A program made the position numbers and the translations under genes. From the NCBI GenBank assembly GCA_037903475.1, contig JBAJFG010000621.1:2480001-2544000 (forward strand): a DNA stretch of 64,000 nucleotides, in the 5' to 3' direction. Positions 1-10,746 of the stretch are shown in pieces. Position 1 is the stretch's first letter. Each line of letters begins with the position of its first letter. The DNA comes from Ancylostoma caninum (taxonomy: Eukaryota; Nematoda; Chromadorea; Rhabditida; Ancylostomatidae). Under the pieces are notes generated by a model. It did not search any database, was not told where the DNA came from, and saw only the letters and a list, made by a program, of their open reading frames with translations.

Positions 1-180
1 GCATTATACGCGCACATCCATTTCCGAGGGATTTTCTATGAAATCCAGTCAACGCGGCATGCACATGCTTAATGAAATGAACGTCTGACCTGCGTCAGCG
101 ATGCGACTGGCACTATCCTTCTCTATACACATAGACACGCGTCAAACACGCTCATCGATTACCCTTATCCGGCTGATTCC
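1..180. repeat. Dispersed GCGTCA-rich repeat, fragment
   Basis: The start of the window carries a run with GCGCACATCC, a 'gaaggattttc'-like core, and ACACGCGTCAAAC. The same order of motifs recurs at 15160-15460, 16855-17215 and 17755-18170. I read it as a truncated copy of a dispersed repeat family. No coding potential is seen. The left boundary lies outside the window. Confidence 0.5.
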
Positions 181-325
181 CATTCGACAACGATCAGTGA
201 TCTGTCCCATCATCACTTGGACAGGGCATAAGCTATTTGGACAACTTTGCGTGGCTGCCCTATCTTATCATTAACATTTGTTATGCTGGATCCATAATAA
301 TCCTTCATCCGACCGATGACTGCCG

Positions 326-625
326 ACTAGAGTGTTGCATTCGAAAAAATTTTACGAATATTCGAATATTCGAATAATCGAATATTTCGATATGGCCGAA
401 TATTCGAATATTCGAATAAACGAACATTTTGAAACTCCCGAATATTCGAACAAACGAATATTTTGAAACGCCCGAATATTCGAATATTCGAATAAACGAA
501 TATTTCGACGTCTCCGAATATTCGAATAATTCGAATGTTCCAACCTCTCGAATATTCGAATTATTCGAATATTCGATCATGAGTTTCGAATATTCGAATA
601 TTTCGAATATTCGGGAAGTTGCTCT
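326..625. repeat. TTCGAATA palindromic satellite island 1
   Basis: This stretch is almost wholly built from TTCGAATA/TATTCGAA steps with interspersed AAACGAATATTTTGAAA variants. The unit is its own reverse complement, so both strands give the same low-complexity translation (Ser-Asn-Ile-Arg-Ile-Phe-Glu-Tyr). The left edge carries CTAGAGTGTTGCATTCG, which matches the edges of the other islands at 2371, 2930 and 4225. It is not a gene. Confidence 0.85.
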
Positions 626-660
626 ACATTTATTCCAGCTGAGTATGCAAAGGGAAGTTC

Positions 661-2370
661 TCTGAATAGAACAATTACTCATTAGGTTGCCGCGAAAGTT
701 ACTTATTCATTTTACCACTATTTACTACTACTTACTTAGTCGAAGTCACTTACATTTGTGTATTGCTAATTTTTTCGAAATTGATTTGGAATTTCCTGTC
801 CAAAATTTATATAAGGGTCAGTCAATGCTCTACCTATATCCAGTTTGTCCTATCATTCCGTTGCGATTATGACTGAAAATATTGTCACTGACTACAAGCA
901 TGTTCGGCTGCTCCTGGTTTGATAATTCAGAAAACGTAGCAATTAAAGGATGCCACAAGAGCGAGCGCCTCCTGGAACTGATTGAATAGGATCCGCGTAG
1001 TGGTATCCTTTACCTGGCTGAGGACCTCCAACGTCATCACGACACAGTATTTTTTTAGCTGCTTCTCCACGGGGAGGCAACGAAATACGACGTGTGGATA
1101 CCTCATGATCTGAGTGACCGCCAGTTTCAAGTGCGTAGAGTGCGTGCATAAACTTTTTGAGTTCTCAACAGAGCTTTGCTCAACTAGCAATCTCGGTTAC
1201 CGGTGACGAGAAGAGGGTTCTTTATGTAATTCACGTAAGGAAATGTAGTTGACTCGTAAGCCGATAACTGCCAAAACTACTGCAAAAACGAGAACTACCT
1301 CCTCAGAATGTAATGCTCAGTATTTGATGGAATTACAAAGGAACCATTTGTTAACAGCTGCTGCCAACAAAACTTACTGTTTGCGCAGAATAATGATTTC
1401 ACTTACATTGTGTAAATGTTTGTTATATTGAAGAAAAAGAATTAATCCGAAAAGACGTCCAAAAATGGCTGAAACTTTGCCGACGTCTAATAGAATAGAC
1501 AACACTGAATAGAGTTAAGAACCTAATTTCAAATGAGCCCAGTTCTCAGCTGACGGGTTCAGTATTGGAGCTACTATCAATTGCACGAACTAACTCAATC
1601 CCAAATCACTGAAACCTCAAGATATGTACATAGTGTTGCACTCGTTTCTGTAATGAGTCTGCATAAGTTTTTTTTTGTTAGAGCAACATGCGTAGAATGT
1701 TACAGCCATATGATAAGTCAGCATGAGTTTCTTTCTAGGTACTGAAAACAAATAAGAGCATTTTTAGGAGTTTTTGACTCAGCAAACTAGTACGTCAAGC
1801 TTGTACTTACCTGCTAATCGCATTGCTGGGTTTCCACCCAACATCTCGAGATCGTCTCTCAGAACGGGTGCTTTGTATTGCATAGATAAATGAAGTTGAT
1901 TTCCCAAATGTTGTGCACAGAAGTTACAGTAGCATGCTGGTGGTAAGGTTGCGGGGTGGGGTTGAAAAAAGTTCGATTACTCGAAATGGCGGCGTACAGC
2001 CTCCATGGCAGACTAGTATCATAAAGTTTGAAAATTCCCAGTAAGCTCTTTGTTTTCTGAAGTTTTTTTTTCACCAAATCGAAGGCTCAAGACTTGCCAC
2101 AAAATTGTAGCGATCTGTCTACGTCAGCAGGTATTCTCAGACAATGTGCGGGTGAACCGCGGTACAAATATTTGGCGTAGGCAACTCTACAGTCAACCAA
2201 GTAATTGAACGTGGTCATTGAATTATCTATGTGCGGTGAGCCTGCAGAAAGTCCGCTGTCAGCCCGCTCAAAATGATAATGTGGCGTGCTGACAACGGCA
2301 GCAATGCATACTGGCGATCTCAAATTTATCGACGGTAGGTGCTTGCTGATGGGGCTGTTGAAAATGACTG
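661..2370. other. No gene supported; possible lone exon near 1249
   Basis: No open frame here has recognisable protein similarity. One short stretch at about 1246-1315 (+) begins after a TAG acceptor-like site and translates to a Thr/Lys/Ser-rich run containing AKTRTTSS. This resembles SKTRTTVS in exon 2 of the BAR-domain gene at 16212. It could be the missing 5' exon of the first BAR gene (6491-8518), but the match is short and of low complexity. Nothing else is seen. Confidence 0.25.
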
Positions 2371-2645
2371 CTCGATTATTCGAATGATCTAATATTCGAA
2401 TGTACCCACCCTAAATATGCGAATATTCGAATAATCGAATAATTAAGAGTGATCGAATATTCGAACATTCGAATAAACGAATGTTTTGAAAGCGTCGAAT
2501 ATTCGAATAAACGAATATTTTGAAAGCGTCGAATATTCGAATATTCGAATAATCCGAATATTCTGATTTTTCGAATATTCGAATATTTTGAATAAACGAA
2601 TATTCGAATAATTATTCGAATATTATTCGATTCGGTCAACACTCT
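2371..2645. repeat. TTCGAATA palindromic satellite island 2
   Basis: This is a second island of TTCGAATA steps, with repeated GAATGTTTTGAAAGCGTCG and AACGAATATTTTGAAAG variants. The right edge reads TTCGGTCAACACTCTACTGC, which is close to the reverse complement of the left edge of islands 1 and 3 (CTAGAGTTTT). The islands may therefore be bounded elements rather than simple satellites. Open frames across it are artefacts of the palindromic unit. Confidence 0.85.
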
Positions 2646-2929
2646 ACTGCCGACTCAAGTGGTTGAACCAGTTCTCCGAAATGAAGCCACTTTGAAGCGA
2701 CCAGCGATTTCTTGGCTAGAACGTGGATTTCAAAATTTCGAGGTATTTTTCCTTTCCCATCCCTTGGTGCTGCCACAGTAAGAGTGCGCCAGTGCCCAGT
2801 AATTGGAAAACGAAATAGTCCTAGGTTTGGATCCATGAAACGTTAACCACACAGCCAGAGATGATTAGAGTGACTGCCTATCCTAAGACTAGGTAATGTT
2901 AGATGTAGGACGCAAAAGAAGGGGTGCTA

Positions 2930-3145
2930 ACTAGAGTTTTACATTCGAATATTCGAATTTTCGAATTTATAGGGACCTCCAAATTTTCGAATATTCGAAT
3001 ATTTGAATTTCTGCGAACTATCGAATTTTCGAATTTATAGAGGTCCCCGAATTTTCGTATATTCGAACTTTCGAATTTTTGCGAACCACCGAGTTTTCTA
3101 ATATCCGAACTTTCGAATATTTGTTCGAATAACATTCCATTTGGT
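2930..3145. repeat. TTCGAATA palindromic satellite island 3
   Basis: This third island has longer spacers (TATAGGGACCTCC, TATAGAGGTCCCCG, TGCGAACCACCG) between TTCGAATATTCGAA blocks. It begins with AACTAGAGTTTTACATTCG, the edge motif shared with island 4 in opposite orientation. It ends near ATTCGAATAACATTCC. No gene is present. Confidence 0.85.
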
Positions 3146-3159
3146 AAAAGCATTTTCTA

Positions 3160-4220
3160 CCCATGTATGTAGGCGAACAATGCGATATGTTTCCCAATCA
3201 CAACGAGCATAAAAGTTTTCGGATGGTAAGTTTCATTTGTCGTTTTGGAATTTCTCACAACTTTCTCATAAGAGGAGGCTTGTGCTGCTGTGGAGTTGGT
3301 CCGTTATCGGTATTAAAATTGCAACTGGTTGAAATTCCTAACCTTAAAGGCAGGGGCCCACCTCACATTCGTGGTTGAGGTAATGGCTGATTCTGCATCT
3401 TCTCGACACTCTGAATCCAACGGTATAAGTAACTTGTCTCGAAGCCGTCTTCAAACCCTTTTTCCGGAACGGGGTCCGTCCCTTCGTCCGTGAAAAGGCT
3501 CTCTTTTTAATATCTCTGTGCTGTAGTTCAACAAAACGAGCCATGGTAGCGAATGTAGATGTATTGACGCGGTAAAAATAATGATGGGTACAGTGGTTCA
3601 GTTACGTTGATCATGAATGAGTTTCCAGCCATCAAAAAAAAGCGTCAGCGATATAAAAAAAACACTGCGTGTAACCCCGTTCCTCTCTATTATTTCTGTT
3701 TATCCGGTTTGACTTCATGCTTGTACGTTGAATGTCAAAACCAACAGAACTTCTACAACAAGAAGTTGAAGTATGTTTGGGCAGAAAGAATAATAAGAGG
3801 ATCTCAAGATTTTTTTGTGAACGTTGAAATCCATAACTAACGCTTATGTACTTAGAAAGAGTTTAAAAGAAGCAGTAGTCGGAAATCAGCTGAATATAGA
3901 GAAGAATGCTGTGTAAAACTTATTATTATAGTTTGCAGTTCACTCACATAGTTCTCGAGGAAAGGCTCGAGTAATCAGAAGTTTAGTTGGAAGTGGTAGT
4001 TTTTCATATGTCTAGGAAAGTACATACGTAGATTCTGCCGAGGAGATCGTCGTCGCCAACGACGTACATTTCAAATGTAGTTGGCTGCTTCAGGATGCGT
4101 GCAAAGATATGAGCAGGTTTTTGGGAAAATTGAGATTGAAATGAGAAATTGGACTGGGGTTTCAATTGGAATGGTTCTTCAGCGAGAAAATGGAACTCAA
4201 ATAACAGTTGCGAAGCATGT
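3160..4220. other. Intergenic, no gene seen
   Basis: Only short frames without recognisable features occur here. Bases 3343-3400 (TTAAAGGCAGGGGCCCACCTC) resemble 17322-17345 and, inverted, 17725-17750, so this is part of a dispersed repeat family. Nothing else can be supported. Confidence 0.5.
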
Positions 4221-4224
4221 TCCC

Positions 4225-4495
4225 AATATTCGAATTGTTCCAAATATTCGAATTTTCTGTCTAAAATTTTCGAATATCCGAATTTTCGAATAATTTCGGA
4301 CCCTCGAAGTTTCGAATATTCGAGTTTTCGAATATTGCGGGGCCATCGAATTTTCGAATACTCGAATTCTCGAATTTTTTGAGACCCCCGAATTTTCGAA
4401 AATTCGAACTTTCGAATTTTTCGGAACCTCCGAACTTTCGAATTTTCGAATATTCGAACATTCGAATAAATATTCGATTCGGTCAAAACTCTAGT
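4225..4495. repeat. TTCGAATA palindromic satellite island 4
   Basis: This fourth island has AATTTTTCGGACC, ATTGCGGGGCC and TTTGAGACCCCCG spacers between TTCGAA blocks. It ends TTCGGTCAAAACTCTAG, the inverted form of the CTAGAGTTTT edge of island 3. It is not a gene. Bases 4496-4885, between it and the retrotransposon, hold no supported feature. Confidence 0.85.
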
Positions 4496-4885
4496 GCTAA
4501 CCTGGTTTCGCCTGGCTACGTGTTTATAAATCCTAGTCCGCCGAAGCCCTAGAAATCCATCCTAACGCGCTGGAACTCATTTGCTGTTCAAATTCTGTGC
4601 GAGGAAGTTTTCTTGATACTGCATCCCCACCATGCCCCGTTCCGCTTCCTTGCATCTGAATTGGACCTACCCTTTCTCCCCCGTTCATATACCCATGTTA
4701 GCCTTTCTCATTTCCAGTTTGTATAATTCTTGACAAAAGGTGTAAACCATATATAGCGCAGCCAGGCAAAGTTGTCCAAACGGCATTTCTCCTTGGATTG
4801 CAGAGTGGATAAAGACAAGAAAGGATATACACACGCAGCGTTTTTTCTCCCACGACTAAATATGTTGGATAACATCTCAAGATGG

Positions 4886-6363
4886 GCCACGACAGAATTC
4901 GACCGGAACAACTGAAGAACCTACCGTCAGTTCTCATCACCACCTTGGCTAGGCTTTTCACGCGGTATCTGTCGGAATGCAAGGTACTCAACCAATGGAA
5001 GAACAGCAGGACCGTGTTGCTGTACAAGAAGGAAGACCCGTAGGACATAGGCAATTATCGCCCCATCTGCCTACTGCCCGTCGTCTACAAGCTCTTCACG
5101 CGAGTGATCCTCAACAGGATCGAAAGGACACTAGACGAGGGACAGCCGTGCGAGCAAGCAGGGTTTCGAAAAGAATTCAGTACAATCGACCACATACACA
5201 CCGTCACTAAACTCATCGAAGTATCGCGAGAGTATAAGATGCCCTTCTGTCTCACGTTCATCGATTTGAAGAAAACCTTCGACTCTGTTGAGCGGTGTTG
5301 GAAGCCCTGGGCAACCAGGGCATACCTACTCAATACATCAATGTATTTCGTGAGCTCTACAGCAACTTCACTACCATGATTTCCCCATTCTACGGCGACA
5401 TCACCATCGATGTCAAGAGAGAGGTTCGGCGATACCGTGTCGCCAAAACTATTCAGCGTCGAAGACGTCATGCGGAAACTGGAATGGGATAGCATGGGAA
5501 TGCAAGTTGATGGCCGGCGACTTAGCCATCTTCGCTTCGCTGACGACATTGTTCTTATTCTTATAACACCAACCATCAGCGAAGCGGAACAGATGCTGAC
5601 CGACTTTGAGGACGCGCGTGGAAAGATTGGTCTCCAACTGAATCTGACGAAGATGATGTTCATGAAGAACGGATGGGTGTCGGATGCCCCATTCTCGCTC
5701 AACGAAACGACCATATCCGAATGCTCCAGCTACGTATACCTAGGTCCGGAAGTCAACATGATGAACGACCTCGCTCCAGAGCTGGGCAGAAGGAAACGAG
5801 CGGCTTGGGGAGCTTACAAGAGCATCGAGGACGTAGTGAAAAAGACGAAGAACACCAGGCTCCGTGTCCACCTCTTCAACACAACCGTTCTCCCTGCTTT
5901 GACCTACGCCTCAGAAACCTGGGCGTTACGCAAGCAGGAAGAGAATGCGGTCAGCGTCGTCGAACGCTCCATCGAGAGGGTGATGCTAGGAATAAGCAGC
6001 CTCACGCAAGTGAGGGCTGAAGTACGGAGTTCCACCCTTCGTCAACAATCGAAGATCAGGGACGCTGCCGCTTACGCCAAGTTGAGTAAGATTAGGTGGG
6101 CGGGACACGTGATGCGTTTTGACGACAACCGTTGGAAAAGAGCCGTCAGCGACTGGACTCCACGGGACGTTAAGCGCACGACAGGAAGACCACTGACCCG
6201 ATGGTCAGACTTCTTCACGAATTCCTTCAAGGATCGATATGATGCTCTCCGTGTCCCTCGAACGGACAGAATCCACTGGACGACTCTGGCTCGCGAGAGG
6301 GACAAATGGAAAGATTGCTGTCGCCCGCTCGGTATACCCGAAGATCAACTAGAGTCAAGGTGA
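4886..6363 (+). pseudogene. RTE-type non-LTR retrotransposon, 5'-truncated and frame-broken
   Basis: This is the remnant of a reverse transcriptase for target-primed retrotransposition. In order it shows a run reading GNYRPICLLPVVYKLFTRV, then GQPCEQAGFRK, then the TFIDLKKTFDSVE block (RT domain A), then the catalytic-site block FADDIVLI (the YxDD equivalent is FADD, near 5537-5560). A C-terminal region typical of RTE elements follows, with LPALTYASETWALR and RWAGHVMRFDDNRW. There is an in-frame TAG at 5041, a frameshift near 5300 and a probable deletion near 5430-5450. The last 317 codons (5410-6363) remain open. The endonuclease domain is absent, so the copy is 5'-truncated. It ends 128 bases before the first recognisable exon of a BAR-domain gene and probably lies in that gene's 5' intron. 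The RTE family call is from general similarity, and another non-LTR clade is possible. Confidence 0.85.
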
Positions 6364-6490
6364 TCAAGGTGAACATCTTAAGCACCGTAAAGACTTTCTA
6401 GAGTGATCTAGAAGAAAATTTTACTATACCATGTAGCTCTTATGAGGACACTAGTGGTTGTTTGCTCAAAAAATCTAAATGTTCCTTTAG

Positions 6491-8518
6491 GAACAGCCAA
6501 ATTTGTCCAGGATTTGGGGCGACTGGCAAAGGAGTCGTGAAAGCACCAGTAACTGTAAGTTGTGAAGCGGCTATCTTTGACGCTCTGGAAAGAAAATTCA
6601 ATTCAACAAGGAAAAACAATATTTTCTGCAATTTTCAGGTCGAGTCAAAACGAATGCAGAACGTGAAGAGGTTTTTCTTCCGGGTTAAGGAAAGCATTGG
6701 ACTGGTAGAGAAAACTGAAGTTTCGAAGGCCTTTACTACATCTTTGGCTCACCTCGACAAATACAAGGCAGTTAATTTAGAAAGCTTAGGAGAGGTAATG
6801 ACTTTGAGAGCACTTCTTTGAATAGGATTGCTTTCCAGTTATGCCTGGACACTCTGGCGGAAGCAGTTTGTGGAGTGATACAAGAGAATCCGTCGTATCG
6901 AAAAGAAGTAAGTGTTTGCATGCCTAGGAGCAGTGCAAGCAGTTCTGTCTAGAACGTTGCGCTGAGTCCTTCACTGGTTAACCGCCAGATTTTTTTACTA
7001 GAAATGCTCAATTTTCAGAACTACAAAATGGAAATGGCTCCACCAGCGAGCCAAGAAGAAAACGAATTGGTGTCTAACTGTTTGAATACACTGACTGGTT
7101 TCGAAGATTACAAGGTTACAATTCCTGATAATTTGAGGCTACATTCCAGATGTAAAATGTTTTTTTTTTTTCAGAACCAAAAAATCCAAGTTGAAACGTA
7201 CCAGAAGCTGGGAGCAGAACATCGAGAATATATTCGACTTGCGCGGCGTTCATTGCACAACATACGTACATTTATCCAGTACGACTACTGGGTATTAGCT
7301 AATCATCGAACAGGTATGTTCTGTTCATGTGTGCGCGCCACTTCCAACACATACTGTCCGAATGCTCACCTTTCATTATTTTAATTTTTCTGGATTGGCA
7401 CCGTAGATATCAGTTATCAAGGCGATCGTCCGAGCCGTAAATGAGGTCCACGGCTCGGACGAATGTTTTCGATGACGGTACCACAGCAATAGCAACAGCA
7501 TAACACTAGCTTGACAGCCGACTACCTGATATCAGAATCTCAGAATATTAAATTGCAGAGATAAAGAGGATGAACTCATAGGATTACAGTAACCTCTCTA
7601 ACATACTTATAAAAAAACTTTTTTTATCGTTAGTAGTTTATCGTTAGTTTGAATAACTTGCTTCTTACTAATTTTGATGGAGTCAAAACCTGCTCGACTG
7701 CCAAAAAATTGTGTTTAATATTACTACGGGCTCTGCAGATAATTATTTTAATGGAACTTCCCCGTGTGCTTGATCTCCTCACTGAAGCTAATCTATCCGA
7801 CTTAGGCCCTACAAGACCGTGAAGAATTCTTTAAAACATGACCAAATCAAGTAACCGCCTTCTGAGAGTGGGGGGGGGGGGTGTAGTCCAAAGCTCAGAA
7901 TGCGGACAATGCTACAGGGGATTCCCTCATAAAAGAAGCCAATGACTCGACTCATGAGTTTTCTGGTGGAACTATTTTGCACTGCTTCTAAGCGGTTAAC
8001 AACCCTGCATTTCGAGGATTGAAGGCTAAGGGCCATATTCAAGAAACTGTCTATTATATGTTCTGAACGCTCTCAACATCACTGCCCTGTTCCTCGCGCT
8101 CATGCATCATTCCTTTGCTCGGCGTCATATATTGCCCTACTAGTATGACTCCTACGTGATTCCCTGAGTTGGCAGTGAATGATTTCGTTGAAGAATTAGA
8201 TACACTTCGGAGAGAGATGGATTTCGCCAAGTCCGAACTAAAGTCTGCGAAAGACGCCCAACTAATCGCTCTCAAGAATCAGATGTACCGGATAGCTGTA
8301 TCAGCGTTTGAGGATAAACTGAAGCAGGTGATGCTACTCAACATAATCAGTACTAAGGTACAAAACAGGATGATTAAATGATGCAGTTGACTACGCTACT
8401 CGATGAACTCCCTAAACACAAGGAGACGCATATAGCCGATCTACTGGAATGGCTCAGCTGCACGAAGACGTATCATGAACGGATGGCAAAGCTTCTGGAG
8501 GAGTGTGAAAAAGGCTAA
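6491..8518 (+). CDS. BAR-domain protein, copy 1 (5' end not found)
   Basis: The product is likely a cytoplasmic membrane-bending BAR-domain protein, a crescent-shaped helical dimer. Exons are 6491-6554, 6639-6794, 6839-6907, 7019-7114, 7175-7313, 8175-8327 and 8387-8518 (stop TAA), each with GT..AG borders and consistent phase. Recognisable BAR pieces are KRFFFRVKESIGLVEKTEVS, EHREYIRLARRSLHNIR, LRREMDFAKSELKSAKD and ELPKHKETHIADLLEW. Exons of 69, 96 and 139 bp are the same size as in the paralogue at 16212-19498, which settles the model. The first exon begins mid-codon, so one or more 5' exons are missing. The decayed retrotransposon at 4886-6363 lies just upstream, and a weak candidate exon is at about 1249. 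The gene faces convergently toward MTRES1. I do not know the C. elegans orthologue. Confidence 0.8.
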
Positions 8519-8994
8519 CGTCTCGTTTCAAATGTACAGACGATTTAAAACGCTACAAACGTAATTTTGTAAAAATATTGTACTCGCTAAAAATGAATAA
8601 ATTGTCATGGAATTGTTGCAATATTAGGTGGTTAAAATTGCTGTAAAAAGATTTAATGTATCAAAATAAAAGATGCAAACATAACAGCTACAAATCGCAA
8701 ACATAACAGCTACTATAAATCTAAAAAATCCACTACGATTTCACTATCCTCTCCAATTATCAACAAGGAACTTCTTCCATGACTTTATTTGGATATCATA
8801 GCCCTTCTCTGTGACTTCGTAGTCGACTATCTAGAATAGAAAACAATCCTTGGATGAAAAAAAATGGATGAATATAAATTGATGAGCACTCCTCTATGTG
8901 CGGCTTATATTGTACGTGCATTAAGCAGTGCTCAGATGACCATACATAGGTCTATTTCAGTTGGAATTGTACCTTCCCCGCTTCATCCTTATTA
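8519..8994. other. Intergenic after BAR copy 1, no gene seen
   Basis: This AT-rich stretch includes AATGAATAAATTG (8592-8604), a plausible polyadenylation signal for the BAR gene about 80 bases after its stop. No coding feature or structured repeat could be supported. Confidence 0.5.
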
Positions 8995-9300
8995 TTAGGT
9001 TGGTGCGGGAGCTGAGTCGGGAATTCCCATCCGTTAAATCCTATGCAACTACATAAACCTTTCACGGTTTTTTTGTGCTAAAAAGGAGTTTCTACAATTC
9101 AGGAAGTTGGCGCTAACAGAGCAAAATTTCCCCAAAATATCTATGTGGCTGCTGAACCGATAGCCAGAAAAGCCTTCAAAATTCAAACCAGCTCCCGCAG
9201 AAATAGAAGATATCGTTCTGTCACACCTAAGTCTCCCAAGAATAGTTCAGAATCACAGAGTAACTCGAGGCAAGAGTCAGTTGTGGACCCGAATTAACTT
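8995..9300. mobile_element. Mariner-like 5' end fragment
   Basis: After a TA at 8993-8994 the sequence TTAGGTTGGTGCGGGAGCTG begins. It shares TTAGGTTGGTGC with the terminal repeat of the complete element at 9304-10199. No matching 3' end is found, although an inverted AGCTCCCGC lies at 9190-9198. I read it as a broken copy of a related mariner element directly next to the complete one. The right limit is approximate. Confidence 0.45.
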
Positions 9301-9303
9301 TTA

Positions 9304-10199
9304 TTAGGTTGATGCAAAAGAAATGGCGCGTTTTTGAGTTGACCTTATTATTTTTCCATAAATTTTAAGGAACGAAAACCTTGGTGGATGATATAATTCC
9401 TTCATTAGCAGGGATCACTGTTCACTGTATGAGCAGGTCGCCGAGGTCCTACGCAGTGAACTCGAAAAACTGGGAAGCGAAGAACAAGAAAATTTCCGAC
9501 CTCACAATCAGATCATCAAGTTTGGCAAATCTTTTCCGGTTAGATAGAGAATTTGGGAACTGGGAAAAGCGGCACAAATACTGCAATTTTTCCGAAGAAT
9601 ATTATGGCTGTTCGAAGGTTTCCTATCAGTGTCATCAAGACTTAAGTCAGCTCTCCAAAACAAATTTTGGTCAAAAGTTGGGGTGCAGAAAATGAGCTTT
9701 TGAGCTTTTGAGCTCCAGCGCTCTTCCAGCAGACAGCACACGACTTTTTGGGACAGGTAATAGCAAAAGGTATTGCTGGATGTGCTCTTTCCAAAAAGCA
9801 GCTTCAAAAGAAGCATCCCCCTAGAATCCTAGAAATAACAAGAAAAATTCCTCGAAAAGTACTCATCCACATCTCCCCAACAGCAAAGCCGTTACAACAG
9901 AGCTCACATATGGATTAATTACTGACATCCTAACTAAAAAGATGTTTTGGGCTTCTTTGCTGGCAGATGCTTCAGAAAACAAAAAAAAATGTTCATAAAA
10001 TTGAAGGCGAGATTTCTGGAAATTTTCGACTGTTTCGTGACTCCTAACTCCACCCGACATCTCTCATGCATATATAAAACACAGAAGAGCTTACTTTTCT
10101 CTATAATATGTAACCATATCTGGATGTCATTGTACTAAGTTCAAAGGAAGTTACATGGTTTTGAAAAGAAAGCGCGCCATTTCTTCCGCACCAACCTAA
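9304..10199. mobile_element. Non-autonomous mariner element with TA duplications
   Basis: Inverted ends begin TTAGGTTGATGC...GAAATGGCGCG at 9304 and end CGCGCCATTTC...GCACCAACCTAA at 10199. They match over about 30 bases. A TA dinucleotide flanks both sides (9302-9303 and 10200-10201), as mariner target duplications do. The length of 896 bp is short of the usual roughly 1.3 kb, and the interior has no intact transposase. A 104-codon frame at 9381-9695 is not recognisable as one. The element lies 21 bases after the MTRES1 stop codon, so it forms that gene's immediate 3' flank. Confidence 0.85.
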
Positions 10200-10220
10200 T
10201 AATTAATTTTATTAACTTAA

Positions 10221-10746
10221 TTAACAAACCTCAAATCGCTCCACATCCGCTAATTGCTTGTTCTCGGAACAAGGTCCTATCCATACGTCAATGGTGTCCT
10301 CCTTTTGTACCTAACAAGAACACTAGTGAATATCTGATGTGAAAAATATTTAGAAAGTTAAAAAATGAGCCAATGAAAGGTTAGAAAGGTCCACCCACAT
10401 TATAAGATTTCTTCGTGTGCACATCCTCATTCACCCGCACTTTACCGCCGAGGATGAGCTTCTCTACCTGCCTAGAAAGAGCTCAGGATAACTAGGTGTT
10501 CATAACAAGCAATGGGGCTAAAGCTTACTAAAAAATGACCTACGAGCTACTTTTCCCACTGGCTCGATTAACAAAGGTGTCCAGTCGGCGACTGCCTGCT
10601 TTCAGTGTTTTTAACTTGTAATCCTTTGGTAAGCCATCATCACTGAGTTCTTGGCTCAGCACCTGAGTACTGACTCGGAACGTACGTGAAACTGTAGCGT
10701 TAGCACAACGTGGTATGGCTAGTCGACTTATAACACCTATGGACAT
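10221..10746 (-). CDS. MTRES1: MTRES1 (C6orf203)-like mitochondrial S4 RNA-binding protein
   Basis: The family is mitochondrial and binds RNA through an S4 domain, supporting mitochondrial transcription and ribosome rescue in mammals. Three exons are read on the minus strand: 10746-10544, 10471-10399 and 10310-10221, giving 121 residues. The N-terminus is a Ser/Arg/Ala-rich, basic stretch (MSIGVISRLAIPRCANATVS) that fits a mitochondrial presequence. The S4 region is about residues 46-110, with AGSRRLDTFVNRASGKSSSQ, then VEKLILGGKVRVN, then VQKEDTIDVWIG. The exon 1-2 junction is fixed by frame (donor after 10544, acceptor TTTCTAG). An AATAAA lies at 10213-10208, only 8 bases after the stop and just outside the mariner end at 10199. 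The gene lies co-oriented 1.5 kb downstream of eEFSec. It is shorter than human MTRES1. Identity is inferred from the S4 pattern and presequence. Confidence 0.75.

Noticed and set aside
305..4461. Open frames of up to 160 codons rich in Ser-Asn-Ile-Arg-Ile-Phe-Glu-Tyr on both strands.
   Set aside because: They translate the palindromic TTCGAATA islands, which give the same peptide on both strands.
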